Below are positions 1 through 8,182 of a DNA stretch of 64,000 bases, piece after piece (position 1 is the first letter of the stretch; each line of letters opens with the position of its first letter). Below the pieces are notes generated by a model that saw only the letters and a program-made list of their open reading frames with translations, had not been told where the DNA came from and did no database searches. The DNA lies in NCBI RefSeq assembly GCF_018141005.1, contig NZ_CP046582.1, positions 3,782,001 to 3,846,000 on the forward strand. Direction: 5' to 3'. This DNA comes from Erwinia sp. E602. Lineage in GTDB: Bacteria > Pseudomonadota > Gammaproteobacteria > Enterobacterales > Enterobacteriaceae. Both the position numbers and the translations under genes were made by a program.

Positions 1-279
1 CCGCTGATGATGCGGCTTGACGGCAAACGCATCGGGGTACTGACGGTTGCCGTCCGCTCGGGGGATGACATCGGTATAGTGCGCTACCTGCAGGGGCATC
101 ACCTGGCCGTCCCCGTAGTCAATGACAGCCGCGGTGAACTGGCCGATAGCTGGCAGGTCACCGCCTCTCCTACCATGATTATCGTGGCGAAAGGTGAAGC
201 GGTCAGCACCACCAGCGGTTGGACCAGTGACCTTGGGGTATGGATACGGCTGTGGTGGGTGCGTAAATGGCAGTACTGA
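1..279 (+). CDS. scsD: ScsD-like membrane-anchored thiol:disulfide protein (3' end only)
   Basis: The window opens inside this gene, so only the last 92 or so codons are present and the redox CXXC motif, expected upstream, is not seen. The visible part reads as the second half of a thioredoxin fold: a TASPTMIIV strand with the cis-proline of thioredoxins, then TTSGWTSDLGVWIRLWW. That tail closely resembles the C-terminus of ScsD, the TlpA/DsbE-like protein of the Salmonella copper-tolerance (scs) locus. ScsD proteins are anchored in the inner membrane with a periplasmic redox domain. Other scs genes would lie to the left of the window. A generic TlpA-family protein is the alternative. Confidence 0.7.
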   Translation, partial: PLMMRLDGKRIGVLTVAVRSGDDIGIVRYLQGHHLAVPVVNDSRGELADSWQVTASPTMIIVAKGEAVSTTSGWTSDLGVWIRLWWVRKWQY

Positions 280-310
280 CGGGCCCGTGCACAGGCCCGT
301 CAGCGGCCGC

Positions 311-607
311 TTAACCGCAGTAGACGCGGGTAATTTTCTGCTGCTGGTCGCCCATAAAGTTCAGACGATTAAGATTAAAGTCCATGGTGACCGCGGAGTT
401 ATGCGGGATAGCACGCACCGGCCCCTCGAAGCGCACGTCGTTAATCGACGAAAGCGGCTTGCCGACATACTGCTGATACTGCGACGCACCACAGCGATCC
501 AGCTCAGGATCCACGGCGGCAGACGCCGCGCCCTTGTTGCCCGCTGACTGGCAACCTGACAGCGCCATCAGCGCCGTGACTACCGCGATTTTTCCATAAA
601 TGGTCAT
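311..607 (-). CDS. Peptidase inhibitor I78 family lipoprotein
   Basis: A 98-residue exported protein. It has a short signal peptide ending in the lipobox LSGC (Cys19), so it is probably a lipoprotein. The mature part has the I78 inhibitor pattern: a Cys-Gly-Ala start, YVGKPLSSI, then R-AIPHNSAVTMDFNLNRLNF and a final Cys. A second Cys near residue 39 and the terminal Cys could form a disulfide. The family is named after small inhibitors of serine proteases; the target here is unknown. The start has a good ribosome site (AGGAG, 8 bases upstream). The gene converges on the scsD-like gene. Confidence 0.8.
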   Translation of the reverse strand: MTIYGKIAVVTALMALSGCQSAGNKGAASAAVDPELDRCGASQYQQYVGKPLSSINDVRFEGPVRAIPHNSAVTMDFNLNRLNFMGDQQQKITRVYCG

Positions 608-795
608 GTTTTCTGCTCCTCTTTTTGCGTAGATAACCAGCGATTTACTGTGAAGACTAACAGATTTAATCGCGTAAGCCGCAAGAAAAACAGCTCATAT
701 TGCTGCCTCCCTTGCCTTTTAAGGCGCACGCATCGCTCAAAAAAACCTTACCTGCGGGTTATAATTTCAAGGCTAATCCTCAAGAGAAAAACAGT

Positions 796-861
796 ATGGA
801 ACTGACTCTGTTTCTGGCTTTTGCCCTGTTAATGACGCTGGTGGCGGTAAAAGTCCGTTAA
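796..861 (+). CDS. Possible 21-residue single-pass membrane miniprotein
   Basis: A 22-codon frame encodes MELTLFLAFALLMTLVAVKVR: one hydrophobic helix with a basic C-terminal tail, the layout of many small enterobacterial membrane proteins. A perfect TATAAT at 760-765 lies 36 bases upstream, and a weak purine-rich AGAGAAA precedes the ATG. The stop is followed by another gene on the same strand. I do not recognise the family. The frame could be chance, but hydrophobic content, promoter and start spacing favour a real gene. Confidence 0.4.
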   Translation: MELTLFLAFALLMTLVAVKVR

Positions 862-961
862 CCCTGTGTGCGCCTGCGCAATGATTTCCCATGCAGGCAC
901 ACCATCGACAGCCCACCGTGCAGACGTTATCATCGTTGCCTCCTGGCACAGAGAACTCTGC

Positions 962-1621
962 ATGACCCTACCCGGCGATCGCATCACCCATACCCTGCTC
1001 TGTGCAGGCGCACTGTTTATCTGGTATGCGATTAGCGTGCTGGTCGGTGCGCTGCCGAATTTCACTTATCTGCAGTCCAGTGGCCTGCTGATGCCGCTGC
1101 TCTGCGCGCTGGAATTTGTCGCGCTGGTGCCGGTTTACCGCTGGTATGTTCGTAGTTATGACACCCCGATCCCCTCAGGCAGGCTAACGCTGCGCCAGGC
1201 GTTGCTGTTCAGCGCGATGCTAATCGCGCTGATTGCTGCACAGTCACTCTATCTGCAGCGCGAAGGCTGGACCGGTGCGCAGCAAACCGGCTCGCTGTAT
1301 ACCGTGGTGCTGTTCTCGCTGGCGGTGGTCCTTCTCGCACCGGTGTATGAGGAGATCCTGTTCCGCGGCTTTGTGCTGCAGGGGCTGTTACTGTGGGCAC
1401 CTCGGCAGCGGCTGGCCTGTTCGCTGCTCAGTTCGCTTATTTTTGCCGCCGTGCATACCCAGTATGTGCATCTGCAAACGCTGATCGCGCTGGTGCTGCT
1501 CTCGCTGCTGCTGTGCGCGGCTCGCTTCGTTTCCAACGGACTCAGACTCCCCATTTTTCTGCATATGCTCAATAATTTCCTTGGCGTTGCACCGGGTCTG
1601 TGGCTGGCTTTTTCCCATTAA
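962..1621 (+). CDS. CPBP family intramembrane metalloprotease
   Basis: A 219-residue integral membrane protein with about six hydrophobic segments. It shows the three CPBP (CAAX protease and bacteriocin-processing, ABI) motifs: EEILFRG at residues 130-136, a conserved His in FAAVH at 165, and HMLNN at 201-205; the paired Glu and the His residues are the presumed metal and catalytic ligands. Bacterial members process or degrade membrane-associated peptides, but the substrate cannot be inferred. The reading frame is open from 866, but the ATG at 962 gives a normal hydrophobic N-terminus with an AGAG ribosome site, so I prefer it. Confidence 0.8.
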   Translation: MTLPGDRITHTLLCAGALFIWYAISVLVGALPNFTYLQSSGLLMPLLCALEFVALVPVYRWYVRSYDTPIPSGRLTLRQALLFSAMLIALIAAQSLYLQREGWTGAQQTGSLYTVVLFSLAVVLLAPVYEEILFRGFVLQGLLLWAPRQRLACSLLSSLIFAAVHTQYVHLQTLIALVLLSLLLCAARFVSNGLRLPIFLHMLNNFLGVAPGLWLAFSH

Positions 1622-1756
1622 TCCAAAGCATCTCTGATGTTTATAACTCTTTTTGCTGGCTTATAACCATTACTCATAACGTTAGCCAATAATCTACTAT
1701 GGTTATTTCGCAGGGTTAAATTACACTCGCGACAAATCTTAAGGTAAGGAAACACC

Positions 1757-3325
1757 ATGAAATTTTTAGCTCCCTCAGTGATGGCGGTAGCCCTGGCGGC
1801 CTCCTTTACCGCGACGGCTGCCACCCCGGCTGACACGCTGGTGATCGCTCAGTCTATCGATGATGCCAGCAGCTTCGATCCGGCTGAAGGTTTTGAACTG
1901 ACCTCGGTACAGGCGTTTACTAACCTCTATCAGCGCCTGGTTCAGTCTGACCCACAGAACCCGACCGACCTCAAGCCGACGCTGGCCACCAGCTGGCAGC
2001 CGGGTGCGGATAACCGCAGCATGACCTTCACCCTGCGCGATGATGCCAGATTTGCCTCCGGCAACCCGCTGCGCCCGGAAGACGTAATCTTCTCTCTTTC
2101 GCGCGTGGTAAAGCTGAACCTCGACCCGTCGTTTATTCTGACTCAGCTCGGCTGGACCAAAGACAACGTTGATGCCCAACTGAAAAAAATCGACGATAAG
2201 CACGTGCAGATCAGCTGGAGTGCCGACGTCAGCCCGACCTATGTGCTGAGCCTGCTGGCCGCCCCGGTCTCCTCAATCGTTGACGAAAAGACCGTCGCGG
2301 CCAATGCGAAAAATGGCGACTTCGGCAACAAGTGGCTGGGCCTGCACTCTGCGGGCAGCGGCCCGTACCAGATCCGCAAGTTTATCCCCCATGAAGTGGT
2401 GCTGTTCAGCGCCAATCCGACCTCACCGGCCGGCGCACCGAAGCTGAAAAACGTGCTGATTAAGAACGTGCCGGAGCCGGCCGCACGCCGCCTGCTGCTG
2501 GAGCAGGGTGATGCCGATATCGCCCGTAACCTGGGTGCCGATCAGATGGCGGCGCTAAAGGATAAGGCCGGCGTCAAAACGCTGGCGGTGCCGATGGCCT
2601 CGCTGTACTACGTTCAGTTCAATATCGACGCTAATCCGGTGCTGAAAAACCCGGCGCTATGGGAAGCTTCGCGCTACCTGTTTGACTACAAAGGCATTGC
2701 CAACGACCTGCTGAAGGGCCAGTTCCAGGTGCATCAGTCGTTCCTGCCGGAAGGTTTCCTCGGTGCGCTGAACGATAATCCGTTCACCTATGACCCGGAG
2801 AAAGCCAAAGCGATCCTGAAAAAAGCCGGCCTGACCAACGTCAGTTTCAAGCTCTCCACCAGCAACCAGCCGCCGTATCTGGACATCGCCCAGGCGCTGC
2901 AGGCCAGCTTTGCCAAAGGTGGCGTGAAGGTTGAGGTGCAGCCGGGCATCAGCAGCGAGGTCGCAACAAGGGTTAAGGCGCACCAGTATGAGGCGACGCT
3001 AAACGCCTGGGGCGCAGACTATTTCGACCCGAACACCAACGCGGCCGCCTTCGCCTATAACCCGGAAGACGGCAGCAAAACGCTGGCCTGGCGCTCCAAC
3101 TGGCATATTCCGGAGCTGAGCAAACAGACGCTGGCCGCCACCGCAGAAACCGATCCGGCGAAGCGCGTAGCGCTGTACCAGAAAATGCAGCGTGAAGTGC
3201 AGCAGCATTCACCGTATGTGGTCGGCATGCAGGCGCGTAACCTGGTGGCGCTGCGCGATAATCTGCAGGGCTACGTGCAGGGTATCAACCCGGATATGGT
3301 TTATTACAGCCAGGTTACCAAGTAA
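1757..3325 (+). CDS. ABC importer substrate-binding protein, peptide/nickel class (family 5)
   Basis: A 522-residue periplasmic binding protein with a cleavable signal peptide (MKFLAPSVMAVALAASFTATAA, cut after TAA or ATA). The mature part follows the DppA/OppA pattern: LATSWQPG, FTLRDDARFASGNPLRPEDVIFSLSRV, and GSGPYQIRKF near residue 200. AAG start with AAGGTAAGGA just upstream is a strong ribosome site. It is the first gene of a five-gene operon with two permeases and two ATPases, overlapping the next start by one base (TAATG). Substrates of this class range from peptides to opines, nickel and glutathione; nothing visible here decides which. Confidence 0.88.
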   Translation: MKFLAPSVMAVALAASFTATAATPADTLVIAQSIDDASSFDPAEGFELTSVQAFTNLYQRLVQSDPQNPTDLKPTLATSWQPGADNRSMTFTLRDDARFASGNPLRPEDVIFSLSRVVKLNLDPSFILTQLGWTKDNVDAQLKKIDDKHVQISWSADVSPTYVLSLLAAPVSSIVDEKTVAANAKNGDFGNKWLGLHSAGSGPYQIRKFIPHEVVLFSANPTSPAGAPKLKNVLIKNVPEPAARRLLLEQGDADIARNLGADQMAALKDKAGVKTLAVPMASLYYVQFNIDANPVLKNPALWEASRYLFDYKGIANDLLKGQFQVHQSFLPEGFLGALNDNPFTYDPEKAKAILKKAGLTNVSFKLSTSNQPPYLDIAQALQASFAKGGVKVEVQPGISSEVATRVKAHQYEATLNAWGADYFDPNTNAAAFAYNPEDGSKTLAWRSNWHIPELSKQTLAATAETDPAKRVALYQKMQREVQQHSPYVVGMQARNLVALRDNLQGYVQGINPDMVYYSQVTK

Positions 3326-4386
3326 TGCTGAGTGGTTCAAGCCAACGCGGGGCCCCTGACGGGGCCCGTTTGTTCTGGCGGCGCAGCAGCGGCGCGCTGG
3401 GTGCGCTGATTTCACTGGCGGTTACCCTGGTCGGGCTGCTGGTGTTCACCTTCGCCCTGTCACACCTGTCACCGGTGGATCCGGTGCTGCAGATCGCCGG
3501 CGATCACGCCAGTGAATCCACCTACGCCCAGGTACGCCGCGATCTCGGCCTCGATCAGCCGGTCTATATGCAGTTCTGGCACTATCTGACCCACCTGCTG
3601 CGCGGCGATCTGGGCATCTCCAGCATCACCAACCAGCCGGTGGCCAGCGATCTGCTGCGTACCTTCCCGGCAACCGTTGAGCTGGCCACCTGCGCGATGA
3701 TTTTTGGCTCGGTGGCTGGCATCCTGCTGGCGCTGGCCGCCGCCTGGAAACCGGGCAGCGTGCTGGATAACGTCGCCAGGCTGATTTCCCTGCTTGGCTA
3801 TTCGGTGCCGGTGTTCTGGCTCGGGCTGCTCGGGCTGCTGCTGTTCTATGCGGTGCTGCACTGGTCGGCCGGGCCGGGAAGGCTGGACGATATCTGGATC
3901 TACACTCTGGAGCCGAAAACTGGCCTGGTGCTGATTGACAGCTGGCTGTCTGGCGACGCGGAGATGTTCCGCAACGCCATCGCCCATCTGTGGTTGCCGG
4001 TAACGGTGCTGGGGCTGCTGTCGATGGCTACCATTACCCGCCTGCTGCGCGCCGCGATGCTGGAAGAGAGCAGCAAAGAGTATGTGACGCTGGCGCGGGC
4101 CAAAGGGGCCAGCCGCGGTCGCATCCTGCTGCTGCATATCTTTCCTAACGTGCGCGGCACGCTGATTACCGTGCTGGCGCTCTCCTATGCGTCGTTGCTG
4201 GAAGGTTCAGTGCTGACCGAAACGGTCTTCGCCTGGCCGGGCGTCGGGCGCTATATGACCACCGCGCTGTTTGCTTCAGATACGCCGGCGATCCTCGGAT
4301 CCACGCTGCTGATTGGCGGCTGCTTTATCATCATCAACGCGCTGGCGGATGCGTTAACCTATCTGACCGACCCGAGAACCCGATGA
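3325..4386 (+). CDS. ABC importer permease, DppB class
   Basis: A 353-residue inner-membrane permease with about six membrane segments. The EAA loop that docks on the ATPase is clear: ESSKEYVTLARAKGASRGRILLLHIFPN near residues 250-280. The N-terminal periplasmic part (HLSPVDPVLQIAGDHASE, then LGLDQPVYMQFWHYL) is typical of DppB/OppB proteins. The ATG overlaps the stop of the binding-protein gene and the end overlaps the next gene (ATGA), so translation is coupled. It pairs with the DppC-type protein encoded next. Confidence 0.88.
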   Translation: MLSGSSQRGAPDGARLFWRRSSGALGALISLAVTLVGLLVFTFALSHLSPVDPVLQIAGDHASESTYAQVRRDLGLDQPVYMQFWHYLTHLLRGDLGISSITNQPVASDLLRTFPATVELATCAMIFGSVAGILLALAAAWKPGSVLDNVARLISLLGYSVPVFWLGLLGLLLFYAVLHWSAGPGRLDDIWIYTLEPKTGLVLIDSWLSGDAEMFRNAIAHLWLPVTVLGLLSMATITRLLRAAMLEESSKEYVTLARAKGASRGRILLLHIFPNVRGTLITVLALSYASLLEGSVLTETVFAWPGVGRYMTTALFASDTPAILGSTLLIGGCFIIINALADALTYLTDPRTR

Positions 4387-5237
4387 GCCACACTTCAACC
4401 GTTCCACCGCGCCTGCGGCCGCAAACCGTACGGCGCAATATCACCTTAGGCATCGGCCTGACGCTGGTTGGCCTGCTGATTCTGACCGCGCTGTTCGCGC
4501 CGCTGCTGGCTCCATACGATCCTAACGCGCAGGAGATGGCCGTGCGCCTGACGCCGCCGTCCGCCGCTCACTGGCTGGGCACCGACGGCTTTGGCCGCGA
4601 CCTGTTATCCCGCGTGATTTATGGCGCAAGGCCCACCCTGCTGCTGGTATCGCTGATCCTGGTGCTGACCATTCCGGTCGGCATGCTGATCGGCATCAGC
4701 GCCGGCTATCTCGGTGGCTGGAGCGAGCGGGTGCTGATGCGCATTACCGATATTTTCCTGTCGCTGCCCAATCTGGTGATCGCCCTGGCGCTGGTGGCGA
4801 TGATGGGCCCCGGTCTGATGAACGGCGCGCTGGCGCTGGCGCTCACCAGCTGGCCCCCCTTTGCCCGCCAGGCTCGCGCCGAGACTCTGGCGCTGCGCCG
4901 CAGTGACTATCTGGCGGCGGCACGGATGCAGGGTATTAACGGCCTGCGCCTGATGTTTGGCCATATTCTGCCGCTGTGCCTGCCTACTGCCGTGGTGCGT
5001 GCCGCGCTGAGCCTTGGCGGCATTATTCTCGCTGCCGCCGGGCTGGGATTCCTGGGCATGGGCATCCAGCCGCCGACCGCCGAATGGGGCTCGATGGTTG
5101 CCGAAGGCAGTAAGGTGATTTTCGACCAGTGGTGGGTGGCCGCCGTGCCCGGCGGCGCAATTCTGTTTGCCAGCCTGGCCTTTAACCTGACAGGCGACGG
5201 CCTGCGTGACCGACTGGATACCCGAAATGGCAACTGA
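4383..5237 (+). CDS. ABC importer permease, DppC class
   Basis: A 284-residue permease with a short cytoplasmic N-terminus, the LFAPLLAPYDPNAQ segment and HWLGTDGFGRDLLSRVIYGAR, all hallmarks of the DppC/OppC family. The EAA loop reads RRSDYLAAARMQGINGLRLMFGHILP. It forms the membrane channel together with the preceding DppB-type subunit. Its 3' end overlaps the start of the first ATPase gene by 11 bases. A DppB/DppC pair with two ATPases is the standard layout of this importer class. Confidence 0.88.
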   Translation: MSHTSTVPPRLRPQTVRRNITLGIGLTLVGLLILTALFAPLLAPYDPNAQEMAVRLTPPSAAHWLGTDGFGRDLLSRVIYGARPTLLLVSLILVLTIPVGMLIGISAGYLGGWSERVLMRITDIFLSLPNLVIALALVAMMGPGLMNGALALALTSWPPFARQARAETLALRRSDYLAAARMQGINGLRLMFGHILPLCLPTAVVRAALSLGGIILAAAGLGFLGMGIQPPTAEWGSMVAEGSKVIFDQWWVAAVPGGAILFASLAFNLTGDGLRDRLDTRNGN

Positions 5238-6075
5238 TACAACCGCGCCGATCGTGGCAGAGGGCCTGACGATTTATGCCCCCTCCGGATCGGCGTTAGT
5301 GAATAATATTAGCTTCACCCTTGGCCGCGAACGCGTGGCGCTGGTCGGCGAGTCCGGTTCCGGTAAATCGCTGACCGCCCGTGCGCTGATGGGGCTGCTT
5401 TCACCTTCGCTACGGCTGCGGGCCAACACCTTCAGCGTGGCCGGTGAAGATGCGCTGACGCTGAGCGAGCGCCGCTGGAGCCAGCTGCGCGGCAGCCAGC
5501 TGGGGATGGTGATGCAGGACCCGAAATATGCCCTCAATCCGATGCGCACCATCGGCTGGCAGGTCGCCGAGCCGCTGAAGCTGCACGGCCGCTTCAGCCG
5601 GGCGGAGACCAGAGAGAAGGTCTGCGAGATGCTGGATGCGGTGGGCCTGCCGCAGCCGGCCGAGCTGATGCAGCGTTACCCGCATCAGCTCTCCGGCGGC
5701 ATGGGCCAGCGGGTGATGCTGGCAATGGCGCTGATCGCCGAGCCACGCTTTTTGATCGCTGATGAGCCGACCTCGGCGCTCGATCACGCGATGCGCGATC
5801 AGGTACTGGCGTTGATCCGCAAGCTGGTGGAACAGCGCGATATGGGGCTGCTGCTGATCAGCCACGATCTGCAACAGGTATCCGAACACTGTGAGCGGGT
5901 GATAGTAATGTACCAGGGCGATATTCTCGATACCCTGCAGGCCGCCGATCTGCCCCACGCTACCCACCCCTACACCCGCACGCTATGGTCGTGCAGGCCG
6001 AACAAATCCACGCACGGTAAGCCACTGCCGGTGCTGGACCGCGCCGCGCTGCAGGCCGGAGGTCAGCATGATTGA
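5227..6075 (+). CDS. ABC importer ATP-binding protein, DppD class
   Basis: A 282-residue ATPase with Walker A GESGSGKS, Q-loop MVMQDPKYALNPMRT, signature LSGGMGQR, Walker B FLIADEPT and the H-loop LLISHD. The signature is slightly unusual (GMGQR instead of GQRQR). I chose the ATG at 5227 because it sits in the coupled position inside the end of the permease gene; an in-frame start at 5206 is possible. The C-terminal part holding the peptide-transporter ATPase extension is short compared with DppD (about 327 residues). Confidence 0.85.
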   Translation: MATDTTAPIVAEGLTIYAPSGSALVNNISFTLGRERVALVGESGSGKSLTARALMGLLSPSLRLRANTFSVAGEDALTLSERRWSQLRGSQLGMVMQDPKYALNPMRTIGWQVAEPLKLHGRFSRAETREKVCEMLDAVGLPQPAELMQRYPHQLSGGMGQRVMLAMALIAEPRFLIADEPTSALDHAMRDQVLALIRKLVEQRDMGLLLISHDLQQVSEHCERVIVMYQGDILDTLQAADLPHATHPYTRTLWSCRPNKSTHGKPLPVLDRAALQAGGQHD

Positions 6076-6733
6076 GTTAAACCAGCTGAGCGTAGCGCAC
6101 AGGCAGGGCTACGAGCTGCGCACCGTGGTGCATGATATCAGCCTGACCATCGCTGCCGGTGAGTGCTTTGGCCTGGTCGGCCCCTCAGGCTGCGGCAAAT
6201 CGTCGCTGCTGTGGGTGATGGCCGGACTGAACCCGCACTGGCAGGGCCAGATGCGGCTGGCAGGACATACGGCGCTACCCGGCAACGCCTTCACCGGGCA
6301 ACTTCGCCGCGACGTGCAGATGGTGTTCCAGGATCCCTATGCCTCGCTGCACCCGCGCCATCGCCTGCGCCGCACGCTGGCAGAGCCGCTTAAGCTGCTA
6401 AAATTGGACAACATCAACGATCGCATCGATAGCGCCTTCAGCCACGTCGGGCTGGATACGGCGCTGGCGGATCGCTATCCGCATCAGCTCTCCGGCGGCC
6501 AGCGCCAGCGCGTGGCGATCGTCCGCGCGCTGCTGCTGGAACCGAAGATCCTGCTGCTTGACGAACCCACCTCGGCGCTGGATATGTCGGTACAGGCGGA
6601 GATCCTCAACCTGCTGAATCAGCTGAAACAGCAGGAGAACCTGACCATGGTGCTGGTCAGCCACGATCCCGACGTGATCGATCATATGTGCGATCGTGCG
6701 GTACATATGGATCGCGGGCGGATTGTCGGCTGA
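6068..6733 (+). CDS. ABC importer ATP-binding protein, DppF class (short)
   Basis: A 221-residue ATPase with Walker A GPSGCGKSS, Q-loop MVFQDPYASLHPRHRLRRT, signature LSGGQRQR, Walker B ILLLDEPT and H-loop VLVSHD. All catalytic motifs are intact, but the protein ends right after the nucleotide-binding domain and lacks the roughly 80-residue C-terminal extension of DppF/OppF. It overlaps the first ATPase gene by 8 bases and closes the operon. The short length seems genuine because the stop lies in a well-behaved frame with no sign of a frameshift. Confidence 0.85.
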   Translation: MIELNQLSVAHRQGYELRTVVHDISLTIAAGECFGLVGPSGCGKSSLLWVMAGLNPHWQGQMRLAGHTALPGNAFTGQLRRDVQMVFQDPYASLHPRHRLRRTLAEPLKLLKLDNINDRIDSAFSHVGLDTALADRYPHQLSGGQRQRVAIVRALLLEPKILLLDEPTSALDMSVQAEILNLLNQLKQQENLTMVLVSHDPDVIDHMCDRAVHMDRGRIVG

Positions 6734-6788
6734 TTCACCCTTCAGATACAGGGATCGGAGCAGGGAGCAGGTCAGATGATCCGGGGGA

Positions 6789-6810
6789 GTTACGATGACG
6801 TTACGATGAC
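6789..6810. repeat. Exact 11-bp tandem duplication
   Basis: GTTACGATGAC occurs twice head to tail in the spacer after the ABC operon. It is too short to suggest a family and may be a local slippage event. Confidence 0.6.
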
Positions 6811-6896
6811 AGCGCCCGGCTCCTGTGGGTGCCATTGCGATCGGGCCACCAGAAACAAGCCTGTTTCAGCCCCGGGTCAGCGGGGCATTCACAATA

Positions 6897-7091
6897 TCAG
6901 GAGATCGCGGAGTCTGACGCGTGTTTGTGCTTGTCCGCTTCAAAGTGCGCTTTGAACTGCTCGTAAATCGAGATCATATTGGAGGCATCCCCCTGCAGCG
7001 GGCTGAGCTTTCCTGCGCGTACCAGTTCAATCACCAGCTGAAGTGCAGCCTGTTTTGGGCTGCTGGACGGATGTGCAATTTCGTTCGACAT
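6897..7091 (-). CDS. Small conserved-looking hypothetical protein (64 aa)
   Basis: A hydrophilic 64-residue protein with two likely helices (QAALQLVIELVRAGKL and ISIYEQFKAHFEADK) joined by a Gly/Asp-containing turn. No membrane or signal segment. I do not recognise a named family. The start at 7091 has only a weak GGGA ribosome site. The codon usage looks normal for this genome, and no competing frame is convincing. It stands alone, running away from the putative RNA leader at 7.2 kb. Confidence 0.5.
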   Translation of the reverse strand: MSNEIAHPSSSPKQAALQLVIELVRAGKLSPLQGDASNMISIYEQFKAHFEADKHKHASDSAIS

Positions 7092-7209
7092 AAAAAATCC
7101 CGTTAAGACAGTGAGTGCTAAACTTTAGCAAGTTTGGCCGGGCCGGGTGAAGCTTTTTGCTCCCTCTCACCGCAACAGTGCCGCTGTCCTGACGGGCGCT
7201 GCAATTAAT

Positions 7210-7239
7210 CTGTACAACTAAATTTATCTTGTACAACTT
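7210..7239. promoter_or_regulatory. Pair of TGTACAACT boxes 20 bp apart (possible operator)
   Basis: TGTACAACT occurs at 7211-7219 and again at 7231-7239, two helical turns apart on the same face of the helix. Each copy centres on the palindrome TGTACA, and the second is the full TTGTACAA. They lie just upstream of the structured RNA, where its promoter would be (possible -10 TATCTT at 7225-7230). A dimeric repressor or activator could bind here; the protein is unknown. Confidence 0.4.
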
Positions 7240-7334
7240 TCCGAAGTTCGTTACAGTGTCTGCCTGTAACGAATTATGCATTTGCATGGCCTCGGAAAGT
7301 GCTGCTGGGTTTCCATTTTCCGAGGCAATTTTTT
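7236..7334 (+). promoter_or_regulatory. Putative cis-acting RNA: antiterminator/terminator switch (or sRNA)
   Basis: Three pairings can be drawn. (1) A perfect 10-bp hairpin, TTCGTTACAG (7247-7256) with CTGTAACGAA (7264-7273), 7-nt loop. (2) ACTTTCCGA (7236-7244) with TCGGAAAGT (7292-7300), enclosing hairpin 1. (3) GCCTCGGAAA (7289-7298) with TTTCCGAGGC (7317-7326), followed by AATTTTTT, an intrinsic terminator. Pairings 2 and 3 share bases and exclude each other, the layout of attenuators and riboswitches. The next gene on this strand is the KTSC protein at 7459. A free-standing sRNA ending at the terminator is the alternative. I match it to no known class. Confidence 0.5.
7289..7334 (+). 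terminator. Intrinsic terminator inside the 7.2-kb leader
   Basis: A perfect 10-bp stem (GCCTCGGAAA / TTTCCGAGGC) with an 18-nt loop is followed by AATTTTTT. The reverse strand lacks a U-tract, so it acts on plus-strand transcripts. It lies about 125 bases before the KTSC start with no gene directly upstream, so it probably ends a leader or small RNA. Confidence 0.65.
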
Positions 7335-7458
7335 CCCCGCTCCCTCCCTGATTAACTTTTCGTGCCACCCCCCCTGTTTTCTTGATCGCCGACAAGGCAG
7401 AACCGGTCACGCAGGCTAAAATTTAACCACCCATTGCAAAACAGTAAGGGAGGTTAAG

Positions 7459-7662
7459 ATGAAACGTCAGCGTGTAGCATCATCCACTATTCAGTCCATC
7501 GGGTATGACGCTGACAGGCAAATTCTGCAAGTGGAAACCTGTTCCGGTAACATGTTTACCTACTGTCACGTTCCGCTTACCGCCTGGCATTTCCTGATGG
7601 CTGCGCCCTCAAAGGGCCAGTTTTTTAATCAAAACATCAAGCATCACTACCCGACACGTTAA
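7459..7662 (+). CDS. KTSC domain-containing protein
   Basis: A 67-residue protein made almost entirely of a KTSC domain: SSTIQSIGYDADRQILQVETCSGNMFTYCHVPLTAWHFLMAAPSKGQFFNQNIKHHYP, with the SKG-x-F-N...I...Y signature that gives the domain its name. The domain is often found alone or at the end of other proteins; its biochemical role is not established. Good ribosome site (GGGAGG, 8 bases before ATG) and a possible -10 TAAAAT near 7419. The upstream terminator-like RNA may control it. Confidence 0.8.
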   Translation: MKRQRVASSTIQSIGYDADRQILQVETCSGNMFTYCHVPLTAWHFLMAAPSKGQFFNQNIKHHYPTR

Positions 7663-7678
7663 GTGATGGTTTTTAAGC

Positions 7679-7705
7679 GGCGGGGCGTTCTGCCCCCCGC
7701 CTTTG
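7679..7705 (+). terminator. Terminator after the KTSC gene
   Basis: A 7-bp GC stem, GGCGGGG with CCCCGCC, then CTTTG. The U-tract is short, so it is a moderate terminator; it lies 16 bases after the KTSC stop. Confidence 0.55.
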
Positions 7706-7864
7706 CCCGCACGCCGGACCTTTTGCGCTCCCGGCCTCATCGCCAGCCGTTCGCCGTTGCCTTATGTTTACTTTTCGCCCAATAATATGCTGACACTACC
7801 GGCCCGGCTGACTATTATCAAAGCTGAATTTACGCGCGCTCAACGGCGCTTTCGGAGGGTTAGC

Positions 7865-8116
7865 ATGGCGGATCGTCGGGATTCTTTTAGCGTACTGCGC
7901 GCTGCACTGTTGTCCCCCTTGCTGGCGCTGCCGCTGGCGGGCTACATCCCCGCTTTATACGCGGAAAAAATTACCATCGCGCTCAGTCAGGAACAGGACG
8001 GTGGGCCTGCCGGACGGGCATGCATTTATGTTCATCAGGGTAAGGCAGAGTATCGTTTGGTGAAAGCGGGAGAAACCTGCGCGGCAGAGATTGTGGTGGA
8101 GAGCCATCAGAGCTGA
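7865..8116 (+). CDS. Small exported or membrane-anchored hypothetical protein (83 aa)
   Basis: The N-terminal third is one hydrophobic segment (LRAALLSPLLALPLAGYIPALYA) after a charged start, either a signal peptide cleaved after LYA or an anchor. The rest is a soluble domain of about 55 residues with two Cys (in GRACIYV and GETCAAE), probably a periplasmic disulfide. Its plan resembles YobH-type small enterobacterial proteins, but I cannot name the family. The ATG at 7865 has GGAGG directly upstream, so I prefer it to the longer frame open from 7703. Confidence 0.6.
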   Translation: MADRRDSFSVLRAALLSPLLALPLAGYIPALYAEKITIALSQEQDGGPAGRACIYVHQGKAEYRLVKAGETCAAEIVVESHQS

Positions 8117-8182
8117 CGCTCAGCGGTGGCCATCCCGTGGCCACCGGTGCCGGTGAAACATCAGCCGGCGATCAGCATCAGG

